Shown here piece by piece: positions 24,215 to 33,873 of a stretch of 34,025 bases of DNA. The position numbers and the translations under genes were made by a program. How positions within the stretch are numbered: the stretch's first letter is position 1; every line of letters begins with the position of its first letter. The notes below the pieces were generated by a model. That model was given only the letters and a program-made list of their open reading frames with translations. It was not told the DNA's origin and made no database searches. The DNA comes from an uncultured Lachnospiraceae bacterium (lineage in GTDB: Bacteria; Bacillota; Clostridia; Lachnospirales; Lachnospiraceae), in NCBI GenBank assembly GCA_947643615.1, contig CANRWO010000040.1, positions 1 through 34,025 of the forward strand. The letters are read 5' to 3'.

Positions 24215-25603
24215 ATGGAAAAAACAATGGAAAAAATCGTAGCGCTGGCTAAGGCCAGAGGATTTGTATATGCCGGGTCCGAGATATACGGCGGACTTGC
24301 CAATACATGGGATTACGGCAATCTCGGCGTGGAATTAAAGAATAACGTGAAGAGGGCATGGTGGCAGAAGTTCATACAGGAGAACCCCTATAATGTAGGC
24401 GTGGACTGTGCGATCCTCATGAATCCCCAGACCTGGGTGGCAAGCGGGCACCTGGGAGGCTTTTCCGATCCTTTGATGGATTGTAAGGAGTGCCATGAGC
24501 GTTTCCGTGCCGACAAATTGATTGAGGATTACTGTGAGGAAAATGGCATTAAGCTGGAAGAGAGCGTAGATGCCTGGAGCCAGGAGCAGATGAAGAATTT
24601 CGTGGAAGAGAAGGGCGTTCCCTGCCCCAGCTGCGGAAAGCATAATTTTACGGATATCAGGCAGTTTAACTTGATGTTTAAGACCTTCCAGGGCGTCACC
24701 GAGGATGCGAAGAACACGGTATACCTCCGTCCGGAGACTGCCCAGGGCATTTTCGTAAACTTTAAAAACGTGCAGAGGACATCACGGAAGAAAATTCCTT
24801 TCGGCATCGGCCAGATCGGTAAATCCTTCCGCAACGAGATCACTCCCGGCAACTTTACTTTCCGCACCAGGGAATTTGAGCAGATGGAGCTGGAGTTCTT
24901 CTGCGAACCCGGGACGGATATGGAATGGTTCCAGTATTGGAGAGGTTTCTGCCGTGACTGGCTGTTGTCCCTTGGCATGAAGGAAGAGGAGATGCGCCTG
25001 AGGGACCATAGTCCTGAGGAACTCAGCTTCTACAGCAAGGGCACTACCGATATCGAGTTCCTGTTCCCCTTTGGATGGGGTGAGCTCTGGGGTATTGCGG
25101 ACAGGACCGATTATGACCTGACCCAGCATGTCAATACCTCCGGCGAAGATCTGGCTTATTTTGATGATGAGAAGAAAGAGAAGTACATACCTTATGTCAT
25201 CGAGCCTTCCTTGGGCGCGGACCGGGTAGTGCTGGCGTTCCTCTGCGCCGCTTATGACGAGGAGGAGCTGGAGGGCGGCGATATGCGTACCGTACTTCGT
25301 TTCCACCCTGCGCTGGCGCCTGTGAAGATCGGCGTACTGCCTTTGTCCAAGAAGCTGAACGAGGGCGCGGAGAAGGTTTATGCGGAATTGTCTAAGAAGT
25401 ATAACTGCGAATTTGACGACAGAGGGAATATCGGAAGGAGATACCGCAGGCAGGATGAGATCGGTACGCCTTTCTGTGTGACATATGATTTTGATTCTGA
25501 GACAGACAACTGCGTCACCGTGCGTTTCAGGGATTCTATGGAGCAGGAGCGCGTGGCGATCGCAGAGCTGGATGCGTATTTTGCTGACAAATTTGTTTTC
25601 TAA
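24215..25603 (+). CDS. glyQS: Glycyl-tRNA synthetase (dimeric type)
   Basis: A 462-residue class II synthetase charging tRNA-Gly. Motif 2 is [19 protein letters not shown], motif 3 is [11 protein letters not shown], and [14 protein letters not shown] is typical of the single-chain alpha2 enzyme; [19 protein letters not shown] is a zinc-like insertion. The C-terminal anticodon-binding domain ends [18 protein letters not shown]. The length agrees with Firmicutes enzymes of this type. The ATG at 24215 has AAGG eight bases ahead; the GTG at 24191 is weaker. It follows the lipoprotein by 100 bases. An 8-bp inverted repeat TATGCCGC/GCGGCATA lies in that gap, but there is no T-box leader. Its stop codon lies in a long inverted repeat. 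Confidence 0.96.
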   Translation: MEKTMEKIVALAKARGFVYAGSEIYGGLANTWDYGNLGVELKNNVKRAWWQKFIQENPYNVGVDCAILMNPQTWVASGHLGGFSDPLMDCKECHERFRADKLIEDYCEENGIKLEESVDAWSQEQMKNFVEEKGVPCPSCGKHNFTDIRQFNLMFKTFQGVTEDAKNTVYLRPETAQGIFVNFKNVQRTSRKKIPFGIGQIGKSFRNEITPGNFTFRTREFEQMELEFFCEPGTDMEWFQYWRGFCRDWLLSLGMKEEEMRLRDHSPEELSFYSKGTTDIEFLFPFGWGELWGIADRTDYDLTQHVNTSGEDLAYFDDEKKEKYIPYVIEPSLGADRVVLAFLCAAYDEEELEGGDMRTVLRFHPALAPVKIGVLPLSKKLNEGAEKVYAELSKKYNCEFDDRGNIGRRYRRQDEIGTPFCVTYDFDSETDNCVTVRFRDSMEQERVAIAELDAYFADKFVF

Positions 25604-25656
25604 ACTTCCATGTAATCAGCCGTACCACCTACATTAAAGTCTGGAAGTTTAGAAAA
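25596..25656 (+). repeat. 15-bp inverted repeat across the glyQS stop codon
   Basis: TTTTCTAAACTTCCA (25596-25610) contains the glyQS stop and pairs perfectly with 25642-25656, with a 31-base loop. No T-run follows. It opens a series of hairpins that fills the gap to 25830: CAAAATGGG/CCCATTTTG (25663-25689), TTTCGTGC/GCACGAAA (25709-25730) and CGCCT/AGGCG (25731-25745). Confidence 0.65.
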
Positions 25657-25798
25657 TGCACACAAAATGGGCAAATACATCCCATTTTGGCGCGCTGCAG
25701 TCTCGGGATTTCGTGCAAGGAAGCACGAAACGCCTCGCGCAGGCGGGATTCAGGATTTTTACGGTAAATTTACGGATGGAGTATGCATGGGAGGTTGG

Positions 25799-25829
25799 AG
25801 AGGGCAGAAGCTATATTCTGCCCTCTTTG
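25799..25829 (+). terminator. 11-bp hairpin, probable terminator of glyQS transcript
   Basis: AGAGGGCAGAA pairs with TTCTGCCCTCT over a 6-base loop and is followed by TTGCGTTT, a weak T-tract. It lies 70 bases before the J-like gene. Confidence 0.5.
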
Positions 25830-25900
25830 CGTTTCGGCCTGCATGGCTGCATGTTTTACGTGCCCGGCGGCCTGGATTGTGAGAGGCGGGGGTGATGAAG

Positions 25901-28900
25901 ATGGGCAGGATGAACAGGATAGAGGTTTTCCGGATCTTAGGGATTGAAGAGACGAAGGATGAGGGCCGGATTAAGGCCGCGTACCGTGAAAGGTTATCCG
26001 CGGCCAATCCGGAGGATGACCCGGAAGGGTTTAAACGCCTTCGCAGCGCTTATGAGGAAGCATCCAGGATGGCAAAGGAAAGCGATGGCGACCAGGCGGA
26101 AAGTCCCAGGGACACTACGCCTTCCGGCCTGTGGGCGGAAAAGGCTGCGGGGATTTACAACAATATCCATACCCGGCAGGATATCAGTCAATGGGAAAAG
26201 CTGTTTGCGGAGGATTGCTTTTTATCCCTGGAGGATGAGGACAACTGCCGTTTCAAGCTGCTGAGGTTTTTGACGGAGCATATCAAGCTTCCGACAGAGG
26301 TGTGGAAGCTGCTGAACAAAAAGCTGTCCATTGTGGAGGATGCGGCTAAACTGCGGGAGCAGTTTCCGGTGGATTTCGTGCGCTACGTCCTGAATAAGTG
26401 CGAGCGCGGTGAAGAGGTGGATTTTTCACAGTTCCAGGGGCCTGAGGATGGCGATTATGACCTGTTCCTTCAGTTTTATGACCGTACCTGGCAGGCGCTT
26501 TCCGAGGACAGACTCGAGGATGCGGCCCAATACATCGAGGATGCGGGCAGGCTGGGGATCAGCCACCCGGTCATGGAAATCTGCCGCGGGGATCTGTTGA
26601 ACAGGCAGGGAAAGCTTGAGGAGGCTGTGGCCCTGATGGAGGATTTGCGTGGGAGGTATCCGCAGGATGCCATGGTTTGTTACCATGCCGCGGAGATGCT
26701 GTGGAAACAGGGCCAGGCGGGAAAGGGGCATTGCCGGGAGAAGGCGGCACGGATATACCAGGAATTGATCGGGGAGAATGAAGACCATTATATGGCCAAT
26801 TTCCGCCTGGCGGAGTGGCATTATGGGAACGGAGAGTATAAGAAAGCCAAGAAATGCGCCGAAAAAGTGATTTCCACCGGGACGGACGAGGCTTTCATGG
26901 AGCTTTTGGCCAAGATCAATGCCGAGATAGAGAAGGAACTGGAAAAAGAATACCGGGAGACGAAGAAATGGGAGCCTGCACTGGAACTGTGCTGGTGCTA
27001 CCTGCAGGACGGGAAAATAGCCAGGGGTATCATGCTGGCCGTATGTTTGGAAAAGCAGCTTCCGCCCGAGAAAGAAGCGGAATTTGACGGCCTGATGACA
27101 AAGCTGTATTTGGAGGAGGCGGAGTATGAGGACGCTGTCGTAATGGCTGATGCCTGGGAGGAAGCTTTGCTGCAGAAGCTGGAGTCCGACGGGCCGGAGA
27201 AAGAGAAGGAGAAGGACCGTGACAGACTGCGCCAATCCCACTTGATCCGTATGCAGTGTTATCATAACCTTGGGTTCGCGGACAGGACATTCTTTGGGAA
27301 AGCGGTGGAAGAGGGCAATCAGCTTTTGTCCGATAGTGCGAAGGATATCGGAATACTGTTGGAACAGGCCCAGATCTATATTGAGATGGAAGAGTATGAG
27401 CGGTGCCAGGAACTGACGGACAAGCTGGTGGAAAGATATCAGATATTTGCCGCTTATGCCGTTTCCATGGAAGCAAGCCTGAGACAGCTTGACGCCTCAG
27501 GTGTGATCCAAAGCGGCGCCCAGTGTATCAGGTATTTCCCTGACTTTGCAAAGGCTTATGAGTACATTGCAAAAGTATTTCTGGACCTGGGGCGCACAGA
27601 AGACCTGGAGAGAGTGCTTGAGGATGCGGAAAAGAAGAATGTAAAGAGCGAGATGCTGAATGCTTATAGATATCAGCTCCGGAACAAACCCATGGAATAT
27701 TCCATACTGAACAACAAGCTGCGCCATTTCCGCGATAAGTATTTTAACCATGTGGAGCAGGGCGAAATGTTCCTGTATCAGGAGGGCCTGGGCATTTTGA
27801 CGGAATATCTTTACAATTGCCCTGACAGCTATATGTTTGTGGAGAGAGGATTGTACCACAAAGCAGCCCACCGTTATGCGGAGGCAAAAGAGGACTTGGA
27901 GAAGGCGCTCTCCCTGGCTCCGGCAAACCCATATGCTTTGAACGGACTGGAATTTGTCTATAAATATATGGGGGATTTTGAAAAAGCGCTGGTCTGTGCA
28001 AAGAAAGCGCTGTTGTATATGGGGGATGCCGCTTCCCCTGTGGTCTACCAGGATATAGGCCATCTGTATTCCCTGTTGGGGGACCACAGGCGGGCCCTGG
28101 CTTCCCATTTACAGTATAAAAAGCTTACGGAAGGGACCCGAATGGGCAGGCGCGGCCTTGACGAGCTGGCGGAGTGCAGGCTGCGCATGGGGCAGGTGGA
28201 CAAGGCGGACCAGATGTACCGGCAGATTTATGCGGAAGATACCTGGAACTGTTATTTGCACAGAGTAGACCTGTACGGCAGGAGCGGCGATGAGCGGAGG
28301 GCCAGGGAATTGCTGGAAGACTGGCGGAAGGAGCTTGGCTTGGGGAAGGACAGCTTTCTCGGCAGGCATCTGAGGCGGATCAAAGGCAGTGAATATAAAC
28401 GGTTTTACAGTGATTTTTTCCTCCTGGCAGCGTGGACGGAGCTGCTCTTTGGGACCAGGGCGGCGGCACTCAGGAATTTCAGGGATGCAATCGCCTGCAA
28501 CACAGAGAATGGGAGGGAGGATGACCTGCTGGGGGATGTTATCTTCGGGTGTATCGTTTGCGGGGAGGACAGGCAGGGGAAAAAGTATAGCGAGAAACTG
28601 AAAGTATGGCTTAACCAGGAATCCTATAAAGCCAGGGACCGTTTTTTTAACAGGGCCAAAAGCAAGCTATATCTCAAAATACTCAGCGACTTTTATACGG
28701 CGTCTCCCGAGGCAATCCAAGAGCTTTTCAACAGGAAAGAAAAAACAGAAATCTGCCACTATTGCACAAACCCTTTTTGCAAGGAGCTGGAGGGGATCCA
28801 TATTATGTTTCTGTACAGACAGGGGAAACACCAGGAGGCGCTGGAACGCCTTACATCAAACCTGGAACTGCTTCCTCAGGACGAGCATATGCTTGCCATC

Positions 28901-28939
28901 AGGCATACGGTGTTCGGGGCAGGGAAAGTATCGGGGTAG
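25901..28939 (+). CDS. Large J-like/TPR protein, probable Hsp70 partner
   Basis: About 1012 residues, soluble. The first 60 residues fold like a J domain: RIEVFRILGIEETKDEG, then helix II (IKAAYRERLSAA), then FKRLRSAYEEA as helix III. The loop that should read HPD reads NPE (residues 36-38). The rest is helical with many TPR-like units, for example KLEEAVALMEDLRGRYPQD, YKKAKKCAEKVI, YAEAKEDLEKALSLAPANPYA and FEKALVCAKKALLYMGD. A CHYCTNPFC cluster near the end could bind zinc. The next gene is an HscC-like Hsp70, so this is probably its dedicated co-chaperone, comparable in role to DjlC of E. coli but without a membrane segment. Start uncertain: GTG 25892, ATG 25895, 25901 and 25910; 25901 is eight bases after GGGGG. 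Confidence 0.8.
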   Translation: MGRMNRIEVFRILGIEETKDEGRIKAAYRERLSAANPEDDPEGFKRLRSAYEEASRMAKESDGDQAESPRDTTPSGLWAEKAAGIYNNIHTRQDISQWEKLFAEDCFLSLEDEDNCRFKLLRFLTEHIKLPTEVWKLLNKKLSIVEDAAKLREQFPVDFVRYVLNKCERGEEVDFSQFQGPEDGDYDLFLQFYDRTWQALSEDRLEDAAQYIEDAGRLGISHPVMEICRGDLLNRQGKLEEAVALMEDLRGRYPQDAMVCYHAAEMLWKQGQAGKGHCREKAARIYQELIGENEDHYMANFRLAEWHYGNGEYKKAKKCAEKVISTGTDEAFMELLAKINAEIEKELEKEYRETKKWEPALELCWCYLQDGKIARGIMLAVCLEKQLPPEKEAEFDGLMTKLYLEEAEYEDAVVMADAWEEALLQKLESDGPEKEKEKDRDRLRQSHLIRMQCYHNLGFADRTFFGKAVEEGNQLLSDSAKDIGILLEQAQIYIEMEEYERCQELTDKLVERYQIFAAYAVSMEASLRQLDASGVIQSGAQCIRYFPDFAKAYEYIAKVFLDLGRTEDLERVLEDAEKKNVKSEMLNAYRYQLRNKPMEYSILNNKLRHFRDKYFNHVEQGEMFLYQEGLGILTEYLYNCPDSYMFVERGLYHKAAHRYAEAKEDLEKALSLAPANPYALNGLEFVYKYMGDFEKALVCAKKALLYMGDAASPVVYQDIGHLYSLLGDHRRALASHLQYKKLTEGTRMGRRGLDELAECRLRMGQVDKADQMYRQIYAEDTWNCYLHRVDLYGRSGDERRARELLEDWRKELGLGKDSFLGRHLRRIKGSEYKRFYSDFFLLAAWTELLFGTRAAALRNFRDAIACNTENGREDDLLGDVIFGCIVCGEDRQGKKYSEKLKVWLNQESYKARDRFFNRAKSKLYLKILSDFYTASPEAIQELFNRKEKTEICHYCTNPFCKELEGIHIMFLYRQGKHQEALERLTSNLELLPQDEHMLAIRHTVFGAGKVSG

Positions 28940-28941
28940 GG

Positions 28942-29201
28942 AACGGCTGCAGCAGGAAACGGGTTCCGGTCCAGGAACCTTCCGATGGGACCATGGAAAT
29001 GAGGCAGAAACCCAGCCGGAACCGGAGCAGGAACGGAAATCCCAGGCGGGATCAGAAGTGTGGCAGAAATGGAAATTCAGCCGGAACCGGAACCAGAGCA
29101 GGAATAGATTCCCAGCCGGGATCAAACCGGTGCAGGAACGGAAATCCAGCCGGGATCAGCATAAGGCAGGAATAGAAATAAGGCAGGAAACGAGGCAGTA
29201 C
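28942..29201 (+). repeat. Degenerate GCAGGAA/CCAGCCGGGATC repeat tract
   Basis: Between the J-like gene and the Hsp70 gene lie 260 bases built from imperfect units of about 33-36 bases beginning GCAGGAA, followed by GGAAATCC or AGATTCC and CAGCCGGGATC. They shorten to 17 and 12 bases near 29165-29195. The Hsp70 frame stays open through the tract for 103 codons, encoding a Gln/Arg/Lys/Glu-rich peptide, but the canonical Hsp70 start at 29202 makes translation of it unlikely. Confidence 0.7.
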
Positions 29202-30887
29202 ATGATAGTAGGAATAGATTTGGGAACCACTAACAGCTTAATAGCGTACTTTTCGGAAGAAGGCCCCAGGATCATACCCAACAGGCTGGGAAAGAACCTG
29301 ACGCCTTCCGTGGTCAGCGTGGACAGCGAGGGGAAGGTATATGTGGGGGAGAGTGCAAGGGAACGCATGAGCCTGTATCCTGACTCCGTGGCCCAGACTT
29401 TTAAGCGGAGCATGGGTACGGAGCGGGATTATGTCTTGAGCGGCAGGCATTTCAGGCCGGAAGAGCTGTCCAGTATGGTGCTCCGCGCCCTGAAGGAGGA
29501 TGCGGAAGCCTTTCTGGGAGAGGAAGTCACGGAGGCAGTCATCAGCGTCCCGGCATACTTTGACGATAAGAGAAGAAAGGCCACTAAGCGGGCGGGAGAG
29601 CTGGCAGGGTTGAAGGTGGAGAGGATGATCTCCGAACCCACCGCCGCCGCAGTGGCTTATGGGTTGTACGACAAGACACAGGATACCCGTTTCCTGGTAT
29701 TTGACTTGGGCGGCGGGACTTTTGACGTATCCATCCTGGAGCTGTATCACAACATTCTGGAAGTCAGGGCTGTGGCGGGGGACAACTACCTGGGCGGCGA
29801 GGATTTTACGGAGGTTATGGCGAAGCTCTTTTTACAGAAGCGCGGCCTGCAGCTCCAGGGCATGAACGGGAAAGAACAGGCCAGGCTGTACCGTCAGGCG
29901 GAGAAGGCCAAATGTGCCATAGACGAACAGGGGGAAGTGGCCATGAGCTTCCTGTACCATGAGCAGATGCTGGAAGAGACCATTACCGCCAAGGAGTACG
30001 GAGATGCCTGTGAGGAGCTGCTGATGAAGATCCGGGAGCCGGTGAAAAAGAGCCTGTCGGATGCAGGGTTGAAGCTGGGGGACATAGATGAGGTGCTGCT
30101 GATCGGCGGCGCAACCAGGCTTTCCATTGTCAGGGATTTCCTGATCCGGCTGTTCCGCAAGTTCCCGGACACCAGGCTGAACCCTGACGAGACGGTTGCC
30201 CTTGGCGCCGCCGTGCAGGCTGCCATGAAGGAACGCAGGGAAGAGGTCAGGGAAGTGATCCTGACGGATGTCTGTTCCTTTACCTTGGGGACGGAAGTGG
30301 TTGTGGAATATGAGGAAGGAAAATACGAGCAGGGCAGGTTCTGCCCTATCATAGAGAGAAACACCGTCATTCCCGCAAGCCATACGGAGCGTCTCTTCAC
30401 TGTGCGGGATAACCAGGACATGGTGCGTGTCAGGGTGCTCCAGGGGGAGAGCCGCTTTGCAAAGAACAATCTCTTTTTAGGAGAACTGACCGTGGGGATC
30501 CCCAAAGCCCCCAAAGGCCAGGAATCCATAGACGTTACATATACTTATGATGTGAATTCCCTGCTGGAGGTGGAAGTCACCGTTACTTCCACAGGAGTAA
30601 AGCAGAAAATGATCATTAAGGATCAGGAGAACCAGATGACCGACGAGGAGATCCGGGAGCGGATGGAGCAGCTGGCATATTTAAAGCTGCAGCCGCGGGA
30701 TTATGAGGAGAACCGGCTGACGCTGCTGCGGGCGGAGAGAATGTATGAGGAAACCCTGGGCGACCGCAGGAAGATGCTGGACCACTATATCACGGCATTT
30801 GAGGCGGCGCTGGAAAAAGGCGGCCATGATGAGATCATGGATGCGAGGAAGGCGTTAAATGAAATCCTTGAGGATGAGAGCCAATGA
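29202..30887 (+). CDS. hscC: HscC-like Hsp70 chaperone
   Basis: A 561-residue Hsp70, near the length of E. coli HscC (about 556) and shorter than DnaK. ATPase-domain motifs: IGVDLGTTNSL-type start (read here as VGIDLGTTNSLIAYFSEEG), VISVPAYFDDKRRKAT, EPTAAAVAYGL, FDLGGGTFDVSIL, GGEDFT and LLIGGATRLSIV. PNRLGKNLTPSVVSVD and FKRSMGT also match HscC rather than DnaK. A shorter substrate-binding domain and helical lid follow from about residue 360. Chaperone cycle: ATP-driven binding of client peptides, stimulated by a J protein. The large J-like/TPR gene directly upstream is the obvious partner. The ATG at 29202 has GAGG six bases upstream. The housekeeping dnaK is presumably elsewhere. Confidence 0.9.
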   Translation: MIVGIDLGTTNSLIAYFSEEGPRIIPNRLGKNLTPSVVSVDSEGKVYVGESARERMSLYPDSVAQTFKRSMGTERDYVLSGRHFRPEELSSMVLRALKEDAEAFLGEEVTEAVISVPAYFDDKRRKATKRAGELAGLKVERMISEPTAAAVAYGLYDKTQDTRFLVFDLGGGTFDVSILELYHNILEVRAVAGDNYLGGEDFTEVMAKLFLQKRGLQLQGMNGKEQARLYRQAEKAKCAIDEQGEVAMSFLYHEQMLEETITAKEYGDACEELLMKIREPVKKSLSDAGLKLGDIDEVLLIGGATRLSIVRDFLIRLFRKFPDTRLNPDETVALGAAVQAAMKERREEVREVILTDVCSFTLGTEVVVEYEEGKYEQGRFCPIIERNTVIPASHTERLFTVRDNQDMVRVRVLQGESRFAKNNLFLGELTVGIPKAPKGQESIDVTYTYDVNSLLEVEVTVTSTGVKQKMIIKDQENQMTDEEIRERMEQLAYLKLQPRDYEENRLTLLRAERMYEETLGDRRKMLDHYITAFEAALEKGGHDEIMDARKALNEILEDESQ

Positions 30888-31035
30888 CACCGGAAGGAAT
30901 GACGCCGGAAACTGATTTTTTACTATACAAAGCGGGAAAAAAGTGTTATCCTAACGAAAGAATCTTTTTACAGGATACGAAAAACTTCCAAAGATAGATT
31001 CATATGTGCGCCAAAACGCACAAGGAGGTAAAACC

Positions 31036-33690
31036 ATGAAACCATATGGCGTAAACGAATTGAGAAGAATGTATCTCGAATTTTTCGAGAGCAAAGAACA
31101 TTTGAAAATGAAAAGCTTTTCCCTGGTGCCGCCCCATACGGACAAGAGCCTGCTGCTGATCAACGCAGGCATGGCGCCCCTGAAGCCTTATTTTACAGGG
31201 CAGGAGATCCCGCCAAGGAAGCGGGTGACTACCTGCCAGAAGTGCGTCCGCACAGGCGACATTGAGAATGTGGGCAAGACGGCCCGTCATCTGACCTTTT
31301 TTGAAATGCTGGGAAACTTCTCTTTCGGCGATTATTTTAAGCATGAGGCCATTGCCTGGAGCTGGGAATTTTTGACCCGTGTTATCGGCATGGACCCGGA
31401 AAGATTGTACCCTTCTATCTACGGGGAGGACGATGAGGCGTTTGAAATCTGGAACAAGGAAATCGGCGTACCGGCGGAGAAGATTACCAGGTTTTATCGC
31501 GACGAAAACGGAGACTGCGACAATTTCTGGGAGCACGGTGCAGGCCCCTGCGGCCCCTGTTCCGAGATATATTATGACAGAGGCGTTGAATACGGATGTG
31601 GGAAGCCTGACTGTAAAGTAGGATGTGACTGTGACCGCTTTATGGAGGTATGGAATAACGTATTCACCCAGTTTGAGAGTGACGGCAAGGGCCATTATGA
31701 GGAGCTTTCCCAGAAGAATATTGATACCGGTATGGGATTGGAACGTCTGGCAGTGGTGGTACAGGAGGTGGATTCCGTATTTGACATCGACACCATGAAG
31801 GCCATCCGGGACAGGATCTGTGAGATAGCGGGTGTGGAATACCGGCGTGAGGAGCCGGTGGATGTATCCGTGCGCCTGATCACTGACCATATCCGTTCCA
31901 CCACCTTTATGATCAGCGACGGCATTATGCCTTCCAACGAGGGGCGGGGGTATGTGCTGCGCCGCCTGATCCGCCGGGCCGCAAGGCATGGCAGGCTGCT
32001 TGGCATCCAGGGTAAATTCCTGGCGGATTTGAGCAGGACAGTGATCAGGGAATGTAAGGACGGCTATCCTGAGCTGGAAGAAAAGAGCGATTTTATCCTC
32101 ACAGTTTTGACCCAGGAAGAGGATAAATTTGATAAAACCATCGACCAGGGATTGAGTATACTGGCTCAGATGGAAGAGGAGATGAAGGCTGCAGGCGTTT
32201 CGGAACTGTCCGGCGAAAACGCTTTCAAATTATATGATACTTACGGATTCCCCATGGACCTGACAGGGGAGATCCTGGAAGAGAAAGGCTTTACCATTGA
32301 CGAGGCCGGCTTCCATGCCTGTATGGAGCAGCAGAAGGAGACGGCAAGGAAGGCCCGAAAGGTGACCAATTACATGGGCGCCGACGTGACCGTATATGAG
32401 TCCATTGATCCTGCCGTTACCTCCGAATTTGTAGGATATGACAGATTACAGCATAATTCCAGGATCACCGTGCTCACTACTGAGACGGAGTTGGTGGAGG
32501 CACTGGCGGATGGGGATGTGGGCACCATCATTGTGGAGGAGACCCCTTTCTATGCCACTATGGGCGGCCAGAATGCAGACACCGGCGTAATCACCACTGC
32601 CGGCGGAAGCTTTGAGGTGAAGGATACCGTGAAGCTTATGGGCGGGAAAGTAGGCCATATCGGCAGGGTTACCGGAGGCATGGTCAAGGTGGGGGATATT
32701 GCAACCCTTACCGTGGACGGCAGGAACCGCTCCGCCACCTGTAAGAACCACAGTGCCACCCATTTATTGCAGAAGGCTTTGCGGGAGGTGCTGGGTACCC
32801 ATGTGGAACAGTCCGGCTCCTATGTGGACGGAGAGCGGCTCCGGTTTGACTTCAGCCATTTCGCCGCCATGACGAAGGAAGAGCTGGAAAAGACGGAAGA
32901 CCTGGTAAACGAAAAGATAGCGGAAAATATTCCCGTGGTTACCCAGGTCATGAGCCTGGAAGAGGCGAAGAAGACCGGCGCCATGGCTCTCTTTGGCGAG
33001 AAGTACGGCGAGAATGTCCGGGTGGTGAAAATGGGAGATTTCTCCGTGGAGTTCTGTGGCGGTACCCATGTGGCCAACACCGGCATGATCTCTCTGTTTA
33101 AGATTCTGTCGGAGAGCGGTGTGGCAGCAGGTGTGCGCCGCATTGAGGCGCTGACCGGCAAGGGCGTATTGGATTACTACAAGAACCTGGAAAAGACCGT
33201 GGAGGAAGCGAGCAGGGCCCTTAAGGCTACTCCCGGGACTCTGGCAGAGAAATGTGGTCATGCCATGGCGGAGATCAAGAGCCTGCATTCCGAGCTGGAA
33301 TCCCTGAAGTCGAAGGCGGCAAAAGATGCCCTGGGGGACGTCATGGACCAGGTAAGGGAAGTCAAAGGCGTCAAACTGCTGGCAGCCAGCGTGGATGGCG
33401 TGGACATGAACGGACTCCGGGATCTGGGAGACCAGCTGAAGGCAAAGCTTGGCGAAGGTGTGGTGGTGCTGTTGTCCAACCAGGAAGGCCGGGTAAACAT
33501 GGTGGCTATGGCTACCGACGGCGCGTTGGCAAAAGGCGCCCATGCAGGTAACCTGATCAAGGGGATCGCTGCCCTGGTGGGCGGAGGCGGAGGCGGCCGC
33601 CCGAATATGGCCCAGGCCGGGGGCAAGAATCCTGCGGGTATCCCCGATGCCATCGCGGAGGCGGTAAAGGTGTTAGAGGGGCAACTGTAA
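31036..33690 (+). CDS. alaS: Alanyl-tRNA synthetase
   Basis: An 884-residue class II synthetase charging tRNA-Ala and clearing Ser/Gly mischarging. The catalytic domain has TARHLTFFEMLGNFSFGDYF (motif 2 region) and GMGLERLAVVVQ (motif 3). The editing domain has the metal ligands HSATHLL and CGGTHV, and the C-terminal C-Ala domain includes the Gly-rich GGGGGGRPNMAQAGG, the DHHA1-like end. Length is standard. The ATG at 31036 follows AGGAGG by seven bases; the frame is open a little further up but homologs start here. It is separated by 148 bases from the Hsp70 gene and needs its own promoter, for which I see no strong match; I found no T-box features in that space. Confidence 0.97.
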   Translation: MKPYGVNELRRMYLEFFESKEHLKMKSFSLVPPHTDKSLLLINAGMAPLKPYFTGQEIPPRKRVTTCQKCVRTGDIENVGKTARHLTFFEMLGNFSFGDYFKHEAIAWSWEFLTRVIGMDPERLYPSIYGEDDEAFEIWNKEIGVPAEKITRFYRDENGDCDNFWEHGAGPCGPCSEIYYDRGVEYGCGKPDCKVGCDCDRFMEVWNNVFTQFESDGKGHYEELSQKNIDTGMGLERLAVVVQEVDSVFDIDTMKAIRDRICEIAGVEYRREEPVDVSVRLITDHIRSTTFMISDGIMPSNEGRGYVLRRLIRRAARHGRLLGIQGKFLADLSRTVIRECKDGYPELEEKSDFILTVLTQEEDKFDKTIDQGLSILAQMEEEMKAAGVSELSGENAFKLYDTYGFPMDLTGEILEEKGFTIDEAGFHACMEQQKETARKARKVTNYMGADVTVYESIDPAVTSEFVGYDRLQHNSRITVLTTETELVEALADGDVGTIIVEETPFYATMGGQNADTGVITTAGGSFEVKDTVKLMGGKVGHIGRVTGGMVKVGDIATLTVDGRNRSATCKNHSATHLLQKALREVLGTHVEQSGSYVDGERLRFDFSHFAAMTKEELEKTEDLVNEKIAENIPVVTQVMSLEEAKKTGAMALFGEKYGENVRVVKMGDFSVEFCGGTHVANTGMISLFKILSESGVAAGVRRIEALTGKGVLDYYKNLEKTVEEASRALKATPGTLAEKCGHAMAEIKSLHSELESLKSKAAKDALGDVMDQVREVKGVKLLAASVDGVDMNGLRDLGDQLKAKLGEGVVVLLSNQEGRVNMVAMATDGALAKGAHAGNLIKGIAALVGGGGGGRPNMAQAGGKNPAGIPDAIAEAVKVLEGQL

Positions 33691-33753
33691 CACTTTGTTC
33701 CTCTTATTCCTAAATTGTCCTAAAATGTCATTCCTAAAATTTTCAAAAAACTG

Positions 33754-33781
33754 TTGACGTTATGGGAATATATGTTATAAT
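33754..33781 (+). promoter_or_regulatory. Promoter of rpsU
   Basis: TTGACG (33754-33759) and TATAAT (33776-33781) are 16 bases apart. The leader of about 85 bases contains the hairpin TGCGACA-GGCTA-TGTCGCA (33794-33812). No clear terminator is seen between alaS and this promoter. Confidence 0.7.
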
Positions 33782-33873
33782 GTTTAGTGTGTATGCGACA
33801 GGCTATGTCGCAGTACATAATATTAACCCAATCAGTCATGTTGCTTGAGGGACTGAAGGGAGGTCGGGTAGAG

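Noticed and set aside
26426..27265. Antisense open frame of about 279 codons opposite the J-like/TPR gene
   Set aside because: Leu/Phe/Gln-rich mirror of a Glu/Lys/Ala-rich coding strand; no start site.
30888..31035. T-box riboswitch ahead of alaS (and ahead of glyQS at 24115-24214)
   Set aside because: Both leaders are too short and lack the conserved T-box sequence and a terminator/antiterminator pair.
31000..31989. Antisense open frame of about 329 codons opposite alaS
   Set aside because: It is opposite the most conserved part of alaS and has no protein-like motifs or start signal.
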